Assembly: GCF_000340475.1 (NCBI RefSeq)
Contig: NZ_CM001792.1
Span: 2,275,458-2,339,457 of the forward strand
Length of the DNA stretch: 64,000 nt
Reading direction: 5' to 3'
Source of the DNA: Oceanobacillus kimchii X50
GTDB taxonomy: Bacteria; Bacillota; Bacilli; Bacillales; Amphibacillaceae
The notes under the pieces were generated by a model, which was not told the DNA's origin, did not search any database, and worked only from the letters and a program-made list of their open reading frames with translations. Both the position numbers and the translations under genes were made by a program. Shown here piece after piece: positions 35,706 to 44,165 of the stretch. Positions within the stretch are counted from its first letter, which is position 1, and each line of letters starts with the position of its first letter.

Positions 35706-37376
35706 TCATTTATGAAAATCTTTTATTCTTTTATTTACACTTATTTGTTCACGATCGGTAAGAATCTCAATGACAACTGGTGAGACTTTTGCATGTTCAA
35801 GTGCTATTGGAAATACATGTTCAAATTCTTGAAAGCTAGTAACTTGATATCCTTTTCCTCCTAAACTTTGAATATACGATTTAAATGATATATTTCCAAG
35901 GTCTGTTGCTATTACTTTTTTTGGATAGTGTATTTCTTGATGCATTCGAATTGTTCCATACATCTGGTTATTAAATATAAGACTTAGCATACCAATTTTA
36001 TATCTCACTGCAGTTTCTAACTCTTGTGCAGTCATCATGAATCCACCATCTCCGGACAGGGATATAACCGTTTTATTTGGAATTGCAATTGCAGCTCCAA
36101 TTGCAGAAGGTACGCCATACCCCATTGCTCCTGATGTAGGGCCAATATAAGTGTTTTTATGGTTAAATTGGAAATACGTATGTAGCCATCCTGCAAAATT
36201 ACCTGCATCATTTGTAATAATATATTCATGACTTAATTGCTGCTGTATATAACCGATTATTTTACTTTGAATATCTTGTTTTTGATTTAATTTTTTTATC
36301 GATTCTATTTGCTTGGTACGCCTGTTCTCTACCCATTCTTTCCAAATAAATTCCCCTGAACCCTTTACCTCTTCAATTTTAATCGTTCTTAACGCCAGTA
36401 GAGCTTCTTTTATATCCGCTACAATACCTAAATCTGGTGGATACACATTTCCTATCGTTTCAAAAGATATATCAATATGCACTAGCCGTTTATCATTTGT
36501 GATAATCGAATAATCCTGGGTAGTAATTTCCGATAATCTTGTACCTAAAGCAAAGATAACATCTGCTTCATCTACAGCTTCACGTATTTCTGCTGTAATA
36601 CCTAACCCTAAATGTCCAAGATATAAGTTATTATTATTTGGAAATGCATCATGCCTCCTGAAGGCTGTCATCACAGGTATCTGAAATGCTTCAGCAAATT
36701 CAAGAAGCGCATCTTCAGCACCCGAAAAACGAATTCCCCCTCCAGCAATAATTAAAGGTTTTTTGGCAATTTGTAAAAAATGCTGAAACATGGATATTTC
36801 TTTTATCGAAGGTGACGGACGTGGAATACTAACAGGTGCTCTAAATATGAATTCTCCTTCTTCATAAAGGATATCTTCAGGTAAAGATATTACTACTGGT
36901 CCGGGCCTTCCGGTTTTAGCAATGCGAAAAGCTTTAGCAAGTATTTCAGGTATGCGCTGTACATCTGTAATTTCCACCGCCCATTTGGAAATCGGACGAA
37001 AGAAACTCTCTAAATCTACTTCTTGAAAGCCTTCTCTGCCTCTAAACTTAGTACTTACTTGCCCTAGTAGCACAACCATTGGAGTAGAGTCTTGATACGC
37101 GGTATGTACACCTATGGATAAGTTACTTGCTCCCACTCCCCTCGTTGCCATAACTATCCCAGGCTTTTTTGTAGCTTTTGCATATCCTTCTGCCATTAAA
37201 GCAATACCACCTTCATGACGACCTGAAATTACTTGTATATCTTGCTCATCATATAGAGCATTTAATACAGGAAGATAACTTTCACCTGGAACACAAAAAA
37301 TATGTTTTACTTCTTCTCTTCGTAACCCTTTTACAATAGCTTCTGCTGCATTTAAATGAATTCGATTATGACTCAT
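35706..37376 (-). CDS. Thiamine-diphosphate enzyme, acetolactate synthase-like
   Basis: 556 aa with the three domains of the family: PYR domain with the cofactor-activating Glu55 (R-H-E-G-G), a central domain, and the PP domain with G-D-G-G-F-M-M and the metal ligand in N-N-Q-M-Y-G. It resembles large-subunit acetolactate synthases but has no regulatory subunit nearby, so it may be a 2-oxoacid decarboxylase or a catabolic carboligase. ATG at 37376 has GGAGG 7 bases upstream and lies 1 base after the aminotransferase stop. The pairing suggests that the aminotransferase makes its 2-oxoacid substrate (inference). Confidence 0.82.
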   Translation of the reverse strand: MSHNRIHLNAAEAIVKGLRREEVKHIFCVPGESYLPVLNALYDEQDIQVISGRHEGGIALMAEGYAKATKKPGIVMATRGVGASNLSIGVHTAYQDSTPMVVLLGQVSTKFRGREGFQEVDLESFFRPISKWAVEITDVQRIPEILAKAFRIAKTGRPGPVVISLPEDILYEEGEFIFRAPVSIPRPSPSIKEISMFQHFLQIAKKPLIIAGGGIRFSGAEDALLEFAEAFQIPVMTAFRRHDAFPNNNNLYLGHLGLGITAEIREAVDEADVIFALGTRLSEITTQDYSIITNDKRLVHIDISFETIGNVYPPDLGIVADIKEALLALRTIKIEEVKGSGEFIWKEWVENRRTKQIESIKKLNQKQDIQSKIIGYIQQQLSHEYIITNDAGNFAGWLHTYFQFNHKNTYIGPTSGAMGYGVPSAIGAAIAIPNKTVISLSGDGGFMMTAQELETAVRYKIGMLSLIFNNQMYGTIRMHQEIHYPKKVIATDLGNISFKSYIQSLGGKGYQVTSFQEFEHVFPIALEHAKVSPVVIEILTDREQISVNKRIKDFHK

Positions 37377-37377
37377 A

Positions 37378-38556
37378 TTACTTTCCTCCATTTATCCAAG
37401 AATCAATACGTTGAACTGCTTCAATCAGCCTTTCTTCTGGCACTGTTAGTGCAATTCGAAAGTATCCTTCACCTTGTTTACCAAACGCTGAACCAGGAGT
37501 TACAATTACATGTGCTTGATCTAGAACTTGTTCTGAAAATGAACTTGAGGTATAGCCTTCCGGAACTTTCACCCATAGAAAAATCGTTCCTTTGGTTTTC
37601 TCTACTTGAAAGCCAGCATTTTTTAAAAGTTGCCATGTTTTTAACATACGTTGTTCCATTGTTTGATGTATTGTGCGAATCTCATCTTCACTTTGTTCTA
37701 ATGCCTTTTTTGCAGCAAGTTGAATTGGTATAAATTGACTAGTATCTATATTACTTTTTAATGTCGCTAACGAATGAATGACACTCGAATTTCCAACAAT
37801 ATATCCAATTCTCCAACCAGTCATATTGAAATTCTTAGATAATGATCCTAATTCTACCCCTATCTTTTTCGCACCTTCTACTTGAAGTAGACTTGAAGAT
37901 TTATAGTTAGCAAATGTCACATGATCATAGGCTGCATCATGTGCAATACAGATATCATATTTATTTGCCATTTCGACTGCTTTCACAAACGTCTCCTTTT
38001 GAGCTGTTGCACCTGTTGGATTATTTGGATAATTTAAAAACAATAACTTCGCTTCTTCTTTATCTTGTTCGCTTATCATTTTCCAGTTCGGTTTATATTC
38101 GTTGTTATTATCTAAAGGTAAATAAACTACTTTTCCTTGTACTAGATGTACACCCATTTTATAAACAGGGTATCCTGGATCTGGCAGAATCACTTTATCT
38201 CCTGGATTCACAACAGATTGTATTAAATGGACAATCCCTTCTTTACTTCCAATTAAGATGAGAACTTCTTTTTCTGGATCAAGTGTAACTTTGTATTTTT
38301 TTTGATAAAAATGAGCAACTGCTTTTCTTAATTCTGGAATCCCTTGATATGAAGAATAGCGATGTAGTTGTTGATCTTTTGTATGTTTACATAGTTCTTC
38401 AATTATATAAGAGGGTGGTGGTAAATCAGGTGCTCCGATACCTAAATCGATAACATCATTTCCCTGTTCAATCAGGTTTTGCTTTTTCTTTTGAATATGT
38501 GCAAATAAGTAAGCCGGCATATTTCGAACTATATCCGATCCATATAGTGATTTCAT
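37378..38556 (-). CDS. PLP-dependent class I/II aminotransferase
   Basis: 392 aa fold-type I aminotransferase. The PLP Lys is Lys241 (S-L-S-K-N-F-N-M-T-G-W-R-I-G), with N-Y-P-N-N-P-T-G at 175-182 and D-x-x-Y at 207-210. The N-terminus D-L-G-I-G-A-P-D-L-P-P-P resembles LL-diaminopimelate aminotransferase-like and alanine/aspartate aminotransferase-like proteins; substrate unknown. Its stop is directly followed by the start of the TPP enzyme, so the two are coupled. GGAGG precedes the ATG. Confidence 0.88.
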   Translation of the reverse strand: MKSLYGSDIVRNMPAYLFAHIQKKKQNLIEQGNDVIDLGIGAPDLPPPSYIIEELCKHTKDQQLHRYSSYQGIPELRKAVAHFYQKKYKVTLDPEKEVLILIGSKEGIVHLIQSVVNPGDKVILPDPGYPVYKMGVHLVQGKVVYLPLDNNNEYKPNWKMISEQDKEEAKLLFLNYPNNPTGATAQKETFVKAVEMANKYDICIAHDAAYDHVTFANYKSSSLLQVEGAKKIGVELGSLSKNFNMTGWRIGYIVGNSSVIHSLATLKSNIDTSQFIPIQLAAKKALEQSEDEIRTIHQTMEQRMLKTWQLLKNAGFQVEKTKGTIFLWVKVPEGYTSSSFSEQVLDQAHVIVTPGSAFGKQGEGYFRIALTVPEERLIEAVQRIDSWINGGK

Positions 38557-38689
38557 ATTATCCCTCCAGAATAATTACTTCTAAAGTATATGTTCGTCAC
38601 TTAACTACCTATGCCTTGTTTATAATTACTCACAGTGTAGCATGGGGTATATAAAATATCCATGATTTTTCAGAATTTTTCTAACGAGA

Positions 38690-38721
38690 AAACTCAAGGG
38701 AAAGTGTATCCCTCGAGTTTC
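38690..38721 (-). terminator. Terminator of the DUF378 gene
   Basis: AAACTCAAGGGA pairs with TCCCTCGAGTTT, one G-U or mismatch, followed by TTTTC on the minus strand. Confidence 0.7.
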
Positions 38722-38726
38722 CATTT

Positions 38727-39026
38727 TTATCGATCTTCTAAATCATCATCTATATCGTTTTCGAAATCATTTTCCTCTGCAAATTCTGTTCCGTAATTCA
38801 CTCTTCCATTATTTACAGTATTGTCCTCAACTTCTTCTCCAGTAAATAAAGTCGCAACATAATAAACAGCACTAATACCCACTAGACCATAAATAATTCG
38901 CGATAATAATGAAGTTTGGCCTCCAAAGATCGCAGCAACTAAATCAAACTGAAAAAATCCAATTAATCCCCAGTTGATTCCTCCAATTACTAATAAGGTT
39001 AGAGCGATCGCATGCAATGTTCTCAT
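38727..39026 (-). CDS. DUF378 membrane protein (YuzA-like)
   Basis: 99 aa. Residues 1-65 form two membrane helices with the DUF378 signature L-L-V-I-G-G-I-N-W-G-L-I-G and I-I-Y-G-L-V-G-I-S-A-V-Y. The C-terminal 35 residues are a very acidic, Asn/Asp/Glu-rich tail (E-N-D-F-E-N-D-I-D-D-D-L) that the core family does not need. Function unknown. AAGGAGG precedes the ATG. Confidence 0.82.
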   Translation of the reverse strand: MRTLHAIALTLLVIGGINWGLIGFFQFDLVAAIFGGQTSLLSRIIYGLVGISAVYYVATLFTGEEVEDNTVNNGRVNYGTEFAEENDFENDIDDDLEDR

Positions 39027-39243
39027 CTTACAATCACCTCCTTATCGATTAGCATTTGTTGTTTTTATAATTTCATACTTCTTTATAGCTATCCTTTCAG
39101 AAAAAAGAGCATACCAATATAAGGAGATATAGCAAGTACCAAGTACGATCAACGAATTGCCATAGGACTTATAGAACTTCTGGAATTAAATTCACGAAGA
39201 AGTACAAAACTGATTAATCAAGAAAAAAGAGGCACCATCTCAA

Positions 39244-40272
39244 TTAAGTAAAATATTCGATAGTGCTAGTTGGAAAATAATCATTTATCCATCCACCTAG
39301 TGTCTTTTTTATATCCTGTTGTTCTTGATCTTGATATACATATTTATAAATACCATATCTTCCCCATTTGGTTTTTCTTTTTGATTCATCTAATTCCAAT
39401 TTAGTCATCGGATAATTTTTCTCTATTACACGTTTTGCTGGCTTTGTAAAACGATGTTGAATCATCTCAAATGTTAGATTTTTTCTTGCAAATGGTGGGA
39501 GAGCATCATCAAGTTTCTCGAACATCTCTTTATATCCTTCTTTCCAACCATCATGTAAGTAAATAGGAGCTATAATAAAACCTAAAGGATACCCCGCTTC
39601 AGCAACCTTAACAGCAGCTTCTATCCTCTCATTTAATCGGGACGTACCAGGCTCAAAATATTTGATAATATGGTTATTATTAATACTAAAACGAAATCTT
39701 GTTCTACCCTTATGGTCAGCATCAAGTAAATGATCTACGTGTGCAAATTTCGTAACAAAACGTAGCTTACCGTACTCGCTTTTCCCAAAATATTCGATAG
39801 CATGTTTTAACGTATGTGTAAGATGATCCACACCTACAATATCAGAAGTACATGATGCTTCAAATCTTGTATCCAAAGGAGCTCTTTCTTGCATATATCC
39901 TTCTGCAGCATCAAAAATTTCATCTATATTTACATACGTACGAATATATGGCTTACTACCCATTGTTGTTTGCAAATAACAATAATGACAATGCCCCATG
40001 CAACCAGTAGCAAAAGGAATTGCATATTCAGCAGAAGGTTTGGATGTATCAAATTTCAATGTTTTTCTAATTCCGATAACTAAAGTAGACTTCGCGTTAC
40101 GATATTTTTGAAAATCATTATCACCCGGTAAATTTCGAATTTGATTATGAGAAGTTGTTTCCCTAATTTCAACCCCCATATTTTCAAACTTACTTACTAG
40201 TGATTGACCTAAGCTATATTCCATTGCTTTTGGTTCCACATATATCAATTGAGGGACAAAAGGTTTAACCAT
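39244..40272 (-). CDS. splB: Spore photoproduct lyase
   Basis: 342 aa radical-SAM enzyme that repairs spore photoproduct (5-thyminyl-5,6-dihydrothymine) at germination. The cluster cysteines are Cys91, Cys95 and Cys98 in C-M-G-H-C-H-Y-C, and Cys141 (E-A-S-C-T-S-D), the H-atom donor, is at the same number as I recall in B. subtilis SplB. This supports the ATG at 40272, which has GAGGGG 7 bases upstream; the frame from 40398 is too long. It overlaps splA by 8 bases. It shows the organism forms endospores. Confidence 0.95.
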   Translation of the reverse strand: MVKPFVPQLIYVEPKAMEYSLGQSLVSKFENMGVEIRETTSHNQIRNLPGDNDFQKYRNAKSTLVIGIRKTLKFDTSKPSAEYAIPFATGCMGHCHYCYLQTTMGSKPYIRTYVNIDEIFDAAEGYMQERAPLDTRFEASCTSDIVGVDHLTHTLKHAIEYFGKSEYGKLRFVTKFAHVDHLLDADHKGRTRFRFSINNNHIIKYFEPGTSRLNERIEAAVKVAEAGYPLGFIIAPIYLHDGWKEGYKEMFEKLDDALPPFARKNLTFEMIQHRFTKPAKRVIEKNYPMTKLELDESKRKTKWGRYGIYKYVYQDQEQQDIKKTLGGWINDYFPTSTIEYFT

Positions 40273-40519
40273 AAAATTGCCCCTCTTCATCATCAGATAC
40301 AAATGCTTCCCTAAAAGCATTTTCTGCTGCTTCTTCTGAAGTAAAAATAGCATATTCATCCGTAATAGGGTAATACGTCTCATGAACAAATAATGCAAGG
40401 TCCGATGGATTATCCGGATGTTGTACTACGGCAGCCTGCTGAACTTGAGCTACATCCTGAGCATGAGGATTTCTTATAATCATATAGACTATATCACCAG
40501 GAAAATAAGGGTTATTCAT
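40265..40519 (-). CDS. splA: SplA, transcriptional regulator of the spore photoproduct lyase operon
   Basis: 84 aa. The core P-G-D-I-V-Y-M-I-I-R-N-P-H-A-Q-D-V-A and T-Y-Y-P-I-T-D-E-Y-A-I-F-T-S-E-E-A fits SplA, a small TRAP-like negative regulator of spl expression. The 8-base overlap with splB confirms the pairing. GGAG precedes the ATG. It begins 23 bases after the small gene at 40543, so all three are probably one operon. Confidence 0.85.
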   Translation of the reverse strand: MNNPYFPGDIVYMIIRNPHAQDVAQVQQAAVVQHPDNPSDLALFVHETYYPITDEYAIFTSEEAAENAFREAFVSDDEEGQFYG

Positions 40520-40542
40520 ATAAGTTTTCTCCTTTCTTTATC

Positions 40543-40701
40543 TTATCCATTAGGACGAAAACGCTTATTTTTCTTGCCATTTACGTTAAGAAATTCGGTT
40601 TCTTCTGCTATTTCTACATCTTGTTTTGGAGATGTATTATACTTTCTTACGTTTCTTTGTTTCCCTTTGTCTTTTTCTCGATTTTTGTTTTCTTCAGACA
40701 T
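40543..40701 (-). CDS. Small hydrophilic protein upstream of splAB
   Basis: 52 aa, very charged, with a Lys/Arg/Glu-rich first half (N-R-E-K-D-K-G-K-Q-R-N-V-R-K) and a basic end (N-G-K-K-N-K-R-F-R-P-N-G). No membrane segment or Cys. AAGGAAG precedes the ATG at 40701; the longer frame from 40734 is rejected. Its size, charge and place at the head of splAB suggest a spore protein, but I do not recognise a family. Confidence 0.6.
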   Translation of the reverse strand: MSEENKNREKDKGKQRNVRKYNTSPKQDVEIAEETEFLNVNGKKNKRFRPNG

Positions 40702-40820
40702 AAATTTCTTCCTTTCTAAACATCGACTTGTCAATATCTTTTACCATATACGGCGAAATTATGATATGAATATAGCACAAAGAAATAGCAGAAAATAAAA
40801 AAATAAAGGAGGTAATTAAA

Positions 40821-40916
40821 ATGGCTAAAGGAAAAAAGAAGAAGAATAAGTCAAAAGAGGAATTAAATGAAATGAAAGATGATCATAAATATAAACAAAA
40901 CAGACCACCTAGATAA
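40821..40916 (+). CDS. 31-residue basic peptide
   Basis: M-A-K-G-K-K-K-K-N-K-S-K-E-E-L-N-E-M-K-D... ending N-R-P-P-R. It has an excellent ribosome binding site (AAAGGAGG, 8 bases before ATG) and is followed at once by a hairpin, so it is very likely translated. It is divergent from the small gene at 40543. It is highly basic and resembles small sporulation-type proteins in composition only. Confidence 0.6.
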   Translation: MAKGKKKKNKSKEELNEMKDDHKYKQNRPPR

Positions 40917-40923
40917 AATGAAA

Positions 40924-40965
40924 ATTCATTTCAGTGGGGTTTTTCTCTATCCCCGCTGAATGAAT
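40924..40965 (+). terminator. Hairpin after the 31-residue gene
   Basis: ATTCATTTCAGTGGGG pairs with CCCCGCTGAATGAAT, one bulge and one G-U, with a T-rich loop. There is no T-run after the stem, so it may be a stabiliser rather than a strong terminator. Confidence 0.55.
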
Positions 40966-41033
40966 GGAACAAAATCGTACATATACGAAGATTTAAGGAA
41001 ATCATTTCCTATTACATGAAGGATAAAAGTCTC

Positions 41034-41082
41034 CAAACAAAATAACCGAACTAAAAATCAGAGATTTAAAGTCCGGTTATTA
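41034..41082 (-). terminator. Terminator of the 2-hydroxyacid dehydrogenase
   Basis: AATAACCGAACT (41041-41052) pairs with AGTCCGGTTATT (41070-41081); on the minus strand TTTTGTTTGG follows. Its stem shares AACCGAACTA with the terminator at 43560. Confidence 0.7.
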
Positions 41083-41108
41083 TTCGTTCTACTTGAATTG
41101 TACTCTCC

Positions 41109-42053
41109 TTAATTAACCACATGTAACAGAGGAATATCGTCTTTAAAGCGTTGTAAATTCTCTAAAGCAACATTTCCTGTACGTTTTATTGCCTCATTTG
41201 TAGCAGCACCAATATGAGGTGTTACAGTTGTATTCGGTAATGTCAACAAAGGGTGGTTCGATGGTTCCTCTACAAACACATCTAATCCTGCACCTTTTAT
41301 GTTGCCATTTTTAAGTGCTTCATACAAAGCATCTTCATCTACTAACGGCCCTCTTGATACATTAATAAACAAGGCATCTTTTTTCATTTCATTAAGTGTT
41401 TTTGCGTTAATTAACTGATAATTTTCCTTACGAAGTGTAGTTGATACGACTACAATATCACTTTCACTCAACAGGGTGTAAAGATCTACGAATTTTACAT
41501 TCAGACGATCTGCTATCGTTTGATTTTGATAAGTACCATAAGCTAAAACATCCATTTGAAACCCTGTTGCTCTTTGTGCGATTGCTTGACCAATTGCACC
41601 AAAACCGATAATACCTAATTTCTTTTGAAATATTTCCATTCCCATAGACAATTCCCAATGACCATTTCTTAATTCTTCGTTCTTCGAAGAAATTTGACGC
41701 GCGGTGGCTAACATTAATCCAAATGCATGATCTGCAACAGCATCTGCATTTTGACCAGGAGTATTTGTAACTGGAATACCTTTTTCTCTTGCATATCTAA
41801 AATCAATGTTATCGTAACCAGCTCCAAACTTCATAATATATTTCAATTTTGGTGCTGCATCGATAATTTCTTTATCAATAGGAACAACAGCTACTACTAT
41901 AACTTCAATTTCTTTCACTTCCTGCTTTAGTTTCTCTTTATCAATACCATTATCCGTATATAAAATAGTAATGTTACCTAACATTTTTATCTTCTCTATA
42001 AAATCTGGATTTGCTTCTATAAATGGACCTCGCAGCATCAATAATATATTCAT
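41109..42053 (-). CDS. D-isomer-specific 2-hydroxyacid dehydrogenase
   Basis: 314 aa NAD-dependent dehydrogenase of the phosphoglycerate dehydrogenase family. The Rossmann loop is G-I-I-G-F-G-A-I-G-Q-A-I-A, and the catalytic triad is Arg in N-V-S-R-G-P-L-V-D-E, Glu in D-V-F-V-E-E-P and His in T-P-H-I-G-A-A-T. It lacks the ACT/ASB domains of SerA, so serine synthesis is not implied; substrate unknown. AAGGA precedes the ATG. It stands downstream of rocD with repeat copy B between. Confidence 0.88.
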   Translation of the reverse strand: MNILLMLRGPFIEANPDFIEKIKMLGNITILYTDNGIDKEKLKQEVKEIEVIVVAVVPIDKEIIDAAPKLKYIMKFGAGYDNIDFRYAREKGIPVTNTPGQNADAVADHAFGLMLATARQISSKNEELRNGHWELSMGMEIFQKKLGIIGFGAIGQAIAQRATGFQMDVLAYGTYQNQTIADRLNVKFVDLYTLLSESDIVVVSTTLRKENYQLINAKTLNEMKKDALFINVSRGPLVDEDALYEALKNGNIKGAGLDVFVEEPSNHPLLTLPNTTVTPHIGAATNEAIKRTGNVALENLQRFKDDIPLLHVVN

Positions 42054-42085
42054 GATGATTTCCTTTCTATTTTAATTGAAGGGAA

Positions 42086-42258
42086 AGGGCTGGGACATAA
42101 GTGTTTACCCGAAAAACAAATAGAATGAATAGGTTTGAAGTCCCGCTCCAACACCAAAAATTTCAGGAGGCAGTCAATAATACACCGGAGTTTCACTAGT
42201 TCCTCTACCCTTATTCTAGCTTCAGTCAATTTTTTGACCAATACAATGGTTATGCCCC
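42086..42258 (-). repeat. Intergenic repeat, copy B
   Basis: About 173 bp, inverted relative to copies A and C. Read on the minus strand it has ATTGGTCAAAAAATTGACTGAAGCTAGAATAAG-type sequence at the start (ATTGGTCAAAAAA and GCTAGAATAAG shared with copy A) and ends TATTCATTC...GTAAACACTTATGTCCCAGCC. The middle differs from the other copies. Confidence 0.65.
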
Positions 42259-42280
42259 TGCGCCCTACCCTATCCCTATA

Positions 42281-43477
42281 TTAATTAGTTACTACTTCTT
42301 CTATTCGTTGTAATGCCCAGTCTATTTCTTTCTTAGTAATAACTAATGGTGGTGCAAATCGTATCGTATTTACATGTGTTTCCTTACATAGGATTCCTTT
42401 ATCTTTCAAGTTCTCACAAATAGCACGTACTGGCTGGTCAAATTCCATACCAATGAATAATCCTCTTGCACGGACTTCTTTAATTCCCTCAAAGTTAATT
42501 GCACGCAACTTATCTGCAAAATATTTACCTGATTCTAATGACTTAGTAACTAAATTTTCTTCTTCAATGACATCGATTGCGGCCATCGATACAGCACACG
42601 CTAATGGATTCCCCCCAAAAGTAGATCCATGAGAGCCAGGTGTAAATACATCCATAATTGCTTTATTAGCAGCAATCGCTGATACCGGTAAAACACCACC
42701 ACCTAATGCTTTCCCCATGACATAGATATCTGGTTCTACGCCTTCCCATTCACATGCAAACATTTTCCCTGTCCGTGCAAAACCAGTTTGAACTTCATCT
42801 GCTATAAACAATACATTTTTCTCTGTGCAAAGTTTTCTTACTTGTTCCAAATATCCTTCTGGAGGTAAAATAATTCCCGCTTCTCCTTGAATAGGCTCAA
42901 GAATGATTGCTGCAGTATTCTTTGTAATTGCCTTTTCAATTGCATTTATATCTCCATAATTTACTTTATTAATCCCAGGTACAAATGGACCGTAATTTTT
43001 TGTAGCATCTGGATCATTTGATAAAGATATTGCATTTAAGGTACGCCCGTGGAAATTACCATTGGCAGCAATTATCTCCGCCTGGTTCTCTGTAACTCCT
43101 TTCACTTGATATGCCCAACGGCGTGCTGCTTTTATCGCGGTTTCAACAGCCTCCACACCTGTATTCATTGGCAGAACTTTATCTTTCTTCGTTAATTTCG
43201 CAATACGTTTTGTCCAAGGACCTAGTAATTCATTATGAAAAGCACGGGAAGTCAATGTTACTCTATCTGCTTGATTTTTAAGTGCTTCAATAATCTTCGG
43301 ATGACGGTGTCCTTGATTTACTGCTGAATATGCACTTAACATATCCATGTACGTATTTCCTTCAGGGTCTTTTACCCATACGCCATTTGCTTCAGAAACA
43401 ACTATTGGAAGTGGGTGATAATTATGAGCACCATAATAATTAGTCTCTTCAATAATATTTGTAGATGTAATTGTCAT
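42281..43477 (-). CDS. rocD: Ornithine aminotransferase
   Basis: 398 aa class III aminotransferase that turns ornithine and 2-oxoglutarate into glutamate semialdehyde and glutamate. N-Y-H-P-L-P-I-V near the start, [24 protein letters not shown] (PLP-binding Asp) and [11 protein letters not shown] (PLP Lys) identify RocD. The ATG at 43477 has GAGGGG 6 bases upstream. No roc neighbours are present, and no -24/-12 promoter was seen. Confidence 0.95.
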   Translation of the reverse strand: MTITSTNIIEETNYYGAHNYHPLPIVVSEANGVWVKDPEGNTYMDMLSAYSAVNQGHRHPKIIEALKNQADRVTLTSRAFHNELLGPWTKRIAKLTKKDKVLPMNTGVEAVETAIKAARRWAYQVKGVTENQAEIIAANGNFHGRTLNAISLSNDPDATKNYGPFVPGINKVNYGDINAIEKAITKNTAAIILEPIQGEAGIILPPEGYLEQVRKLCTEKNVLFIADEVQTGFARTGKMFACEWEGVEPDIYVMGKALGGGVLPVSAIAANKAIMDVFTPGSHGSTFGGNPLACAVSMAAIDVIEEENLVTKSLESGKYFADKLRAINFEGIKEVRARGLFIGMEFDQPVRAICENLKDKGILCKETHVNTIRFAPPLVITKKEIDWALQRIEEVVTN

Positions 43478-43555
43478 CAAATACCCCTCTCATTCAATTA
43501 TTTCTATATTTAAGAATTATCATTAAGTTCAAGAAACGTCAACCTTAAAATAAAA

Positions 43556-43591
43556 CAAATAAAAACCGAACTAAATATTAGTTCGGTTTCA
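43556..43591 (-). terminator. Terminator of the SNF2 / macro-domain operon
   Basis: AACCGAACTAA pairs with TTAGTTCGGTT with a short loop; the minus strand continues TTTTTATTTG. Confidence 0.85.
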
Positions 43592-43595
43592 ATGC

Positions 43596-44153
43596 TTAGA
43601 TTTTTTCCACTAAATGCTGAAATTTTTCTTGGTAAATGTTATAGTCCTTATCACTAAATAGTACGATTTTCACAAGTCCTATATGATTTTCTTGTAGGAA
43701 TTGAATAATTGTTTGTAAAGCGATAGTTGCCGCCTCATGAATAGGGTAACCATACACCCCTGTTGAAATCGAAGGAAAAGAAATACTAGATAATTTGTTT
43801 ACTTTTACTAATTCCAAAGCATTACGATAACAGTTAGCCAATAATTCTTCTTGTAAATCAGGGGTCTGATTCCAAATAGGTCCTACCGTATGGATGATAA
43901 AACGAGCGGACAATTGAAATCCTGAAGTAATAATAACTTCACCCGTAGGTAGTTCTTCCCCATTAAGTTCATGATTTCTTACCTCTTGACATGCTTTTAC
44001 TAGTTTAGGTCCTGCGGCTTGGTGGATAGCACCATCAACACCCCCGCCACCTAATAAACTACCGTTTGCTGCATTTACAATAACATTCGTTGCTTCCTTG
44101 GTTATATCTCCAACTACTATTTCAAGCGTATTATCATTTATATTACGTTTCAT
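43596..44153 (-). CDS. Macro-domain protein (ADP-ribose hydrolase, YmdB type)
   Basis: 185 aa single macro domain. G-D-I-T at 15-18, V-N-A-A-N-G-S-L-L-G-G-G-G-V-D at 26-40 and S-I-S-T-G-V-Y-G-Y-P are the ADP-ribose binding loops; Asn27/Asn30 and Asp40 are the residues used by O-acetyl-ADP-ribose deacetylases. It may remove ADP-ribose from proteins or nucleic acids or clear O-acetyl-ADP-ribose. ATG at 44153 lies 12 bases after the SNF2 gene, with GGTGAG upstream, so the two are one operon. Confidence 0.9.
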   Translation of the reverse strand: MKRNINDNTLEIVVGDITKEATNVIVNAANGSLLGGGGVDGAIHQAAGPKLVKACQEVRNHELNGEELPTGEVIITSGFQLSARFIIHTVGPIWNQTPDLQEELLANCYRNALELVKVNKLSSISFPSISTGVYGYPIHEAATIALQTIIQFLQENHIGLVKIVLFSDKDYNIYQEKFQHLVEKI

Positions 44154-44165
44154 CAACTCACCTAC

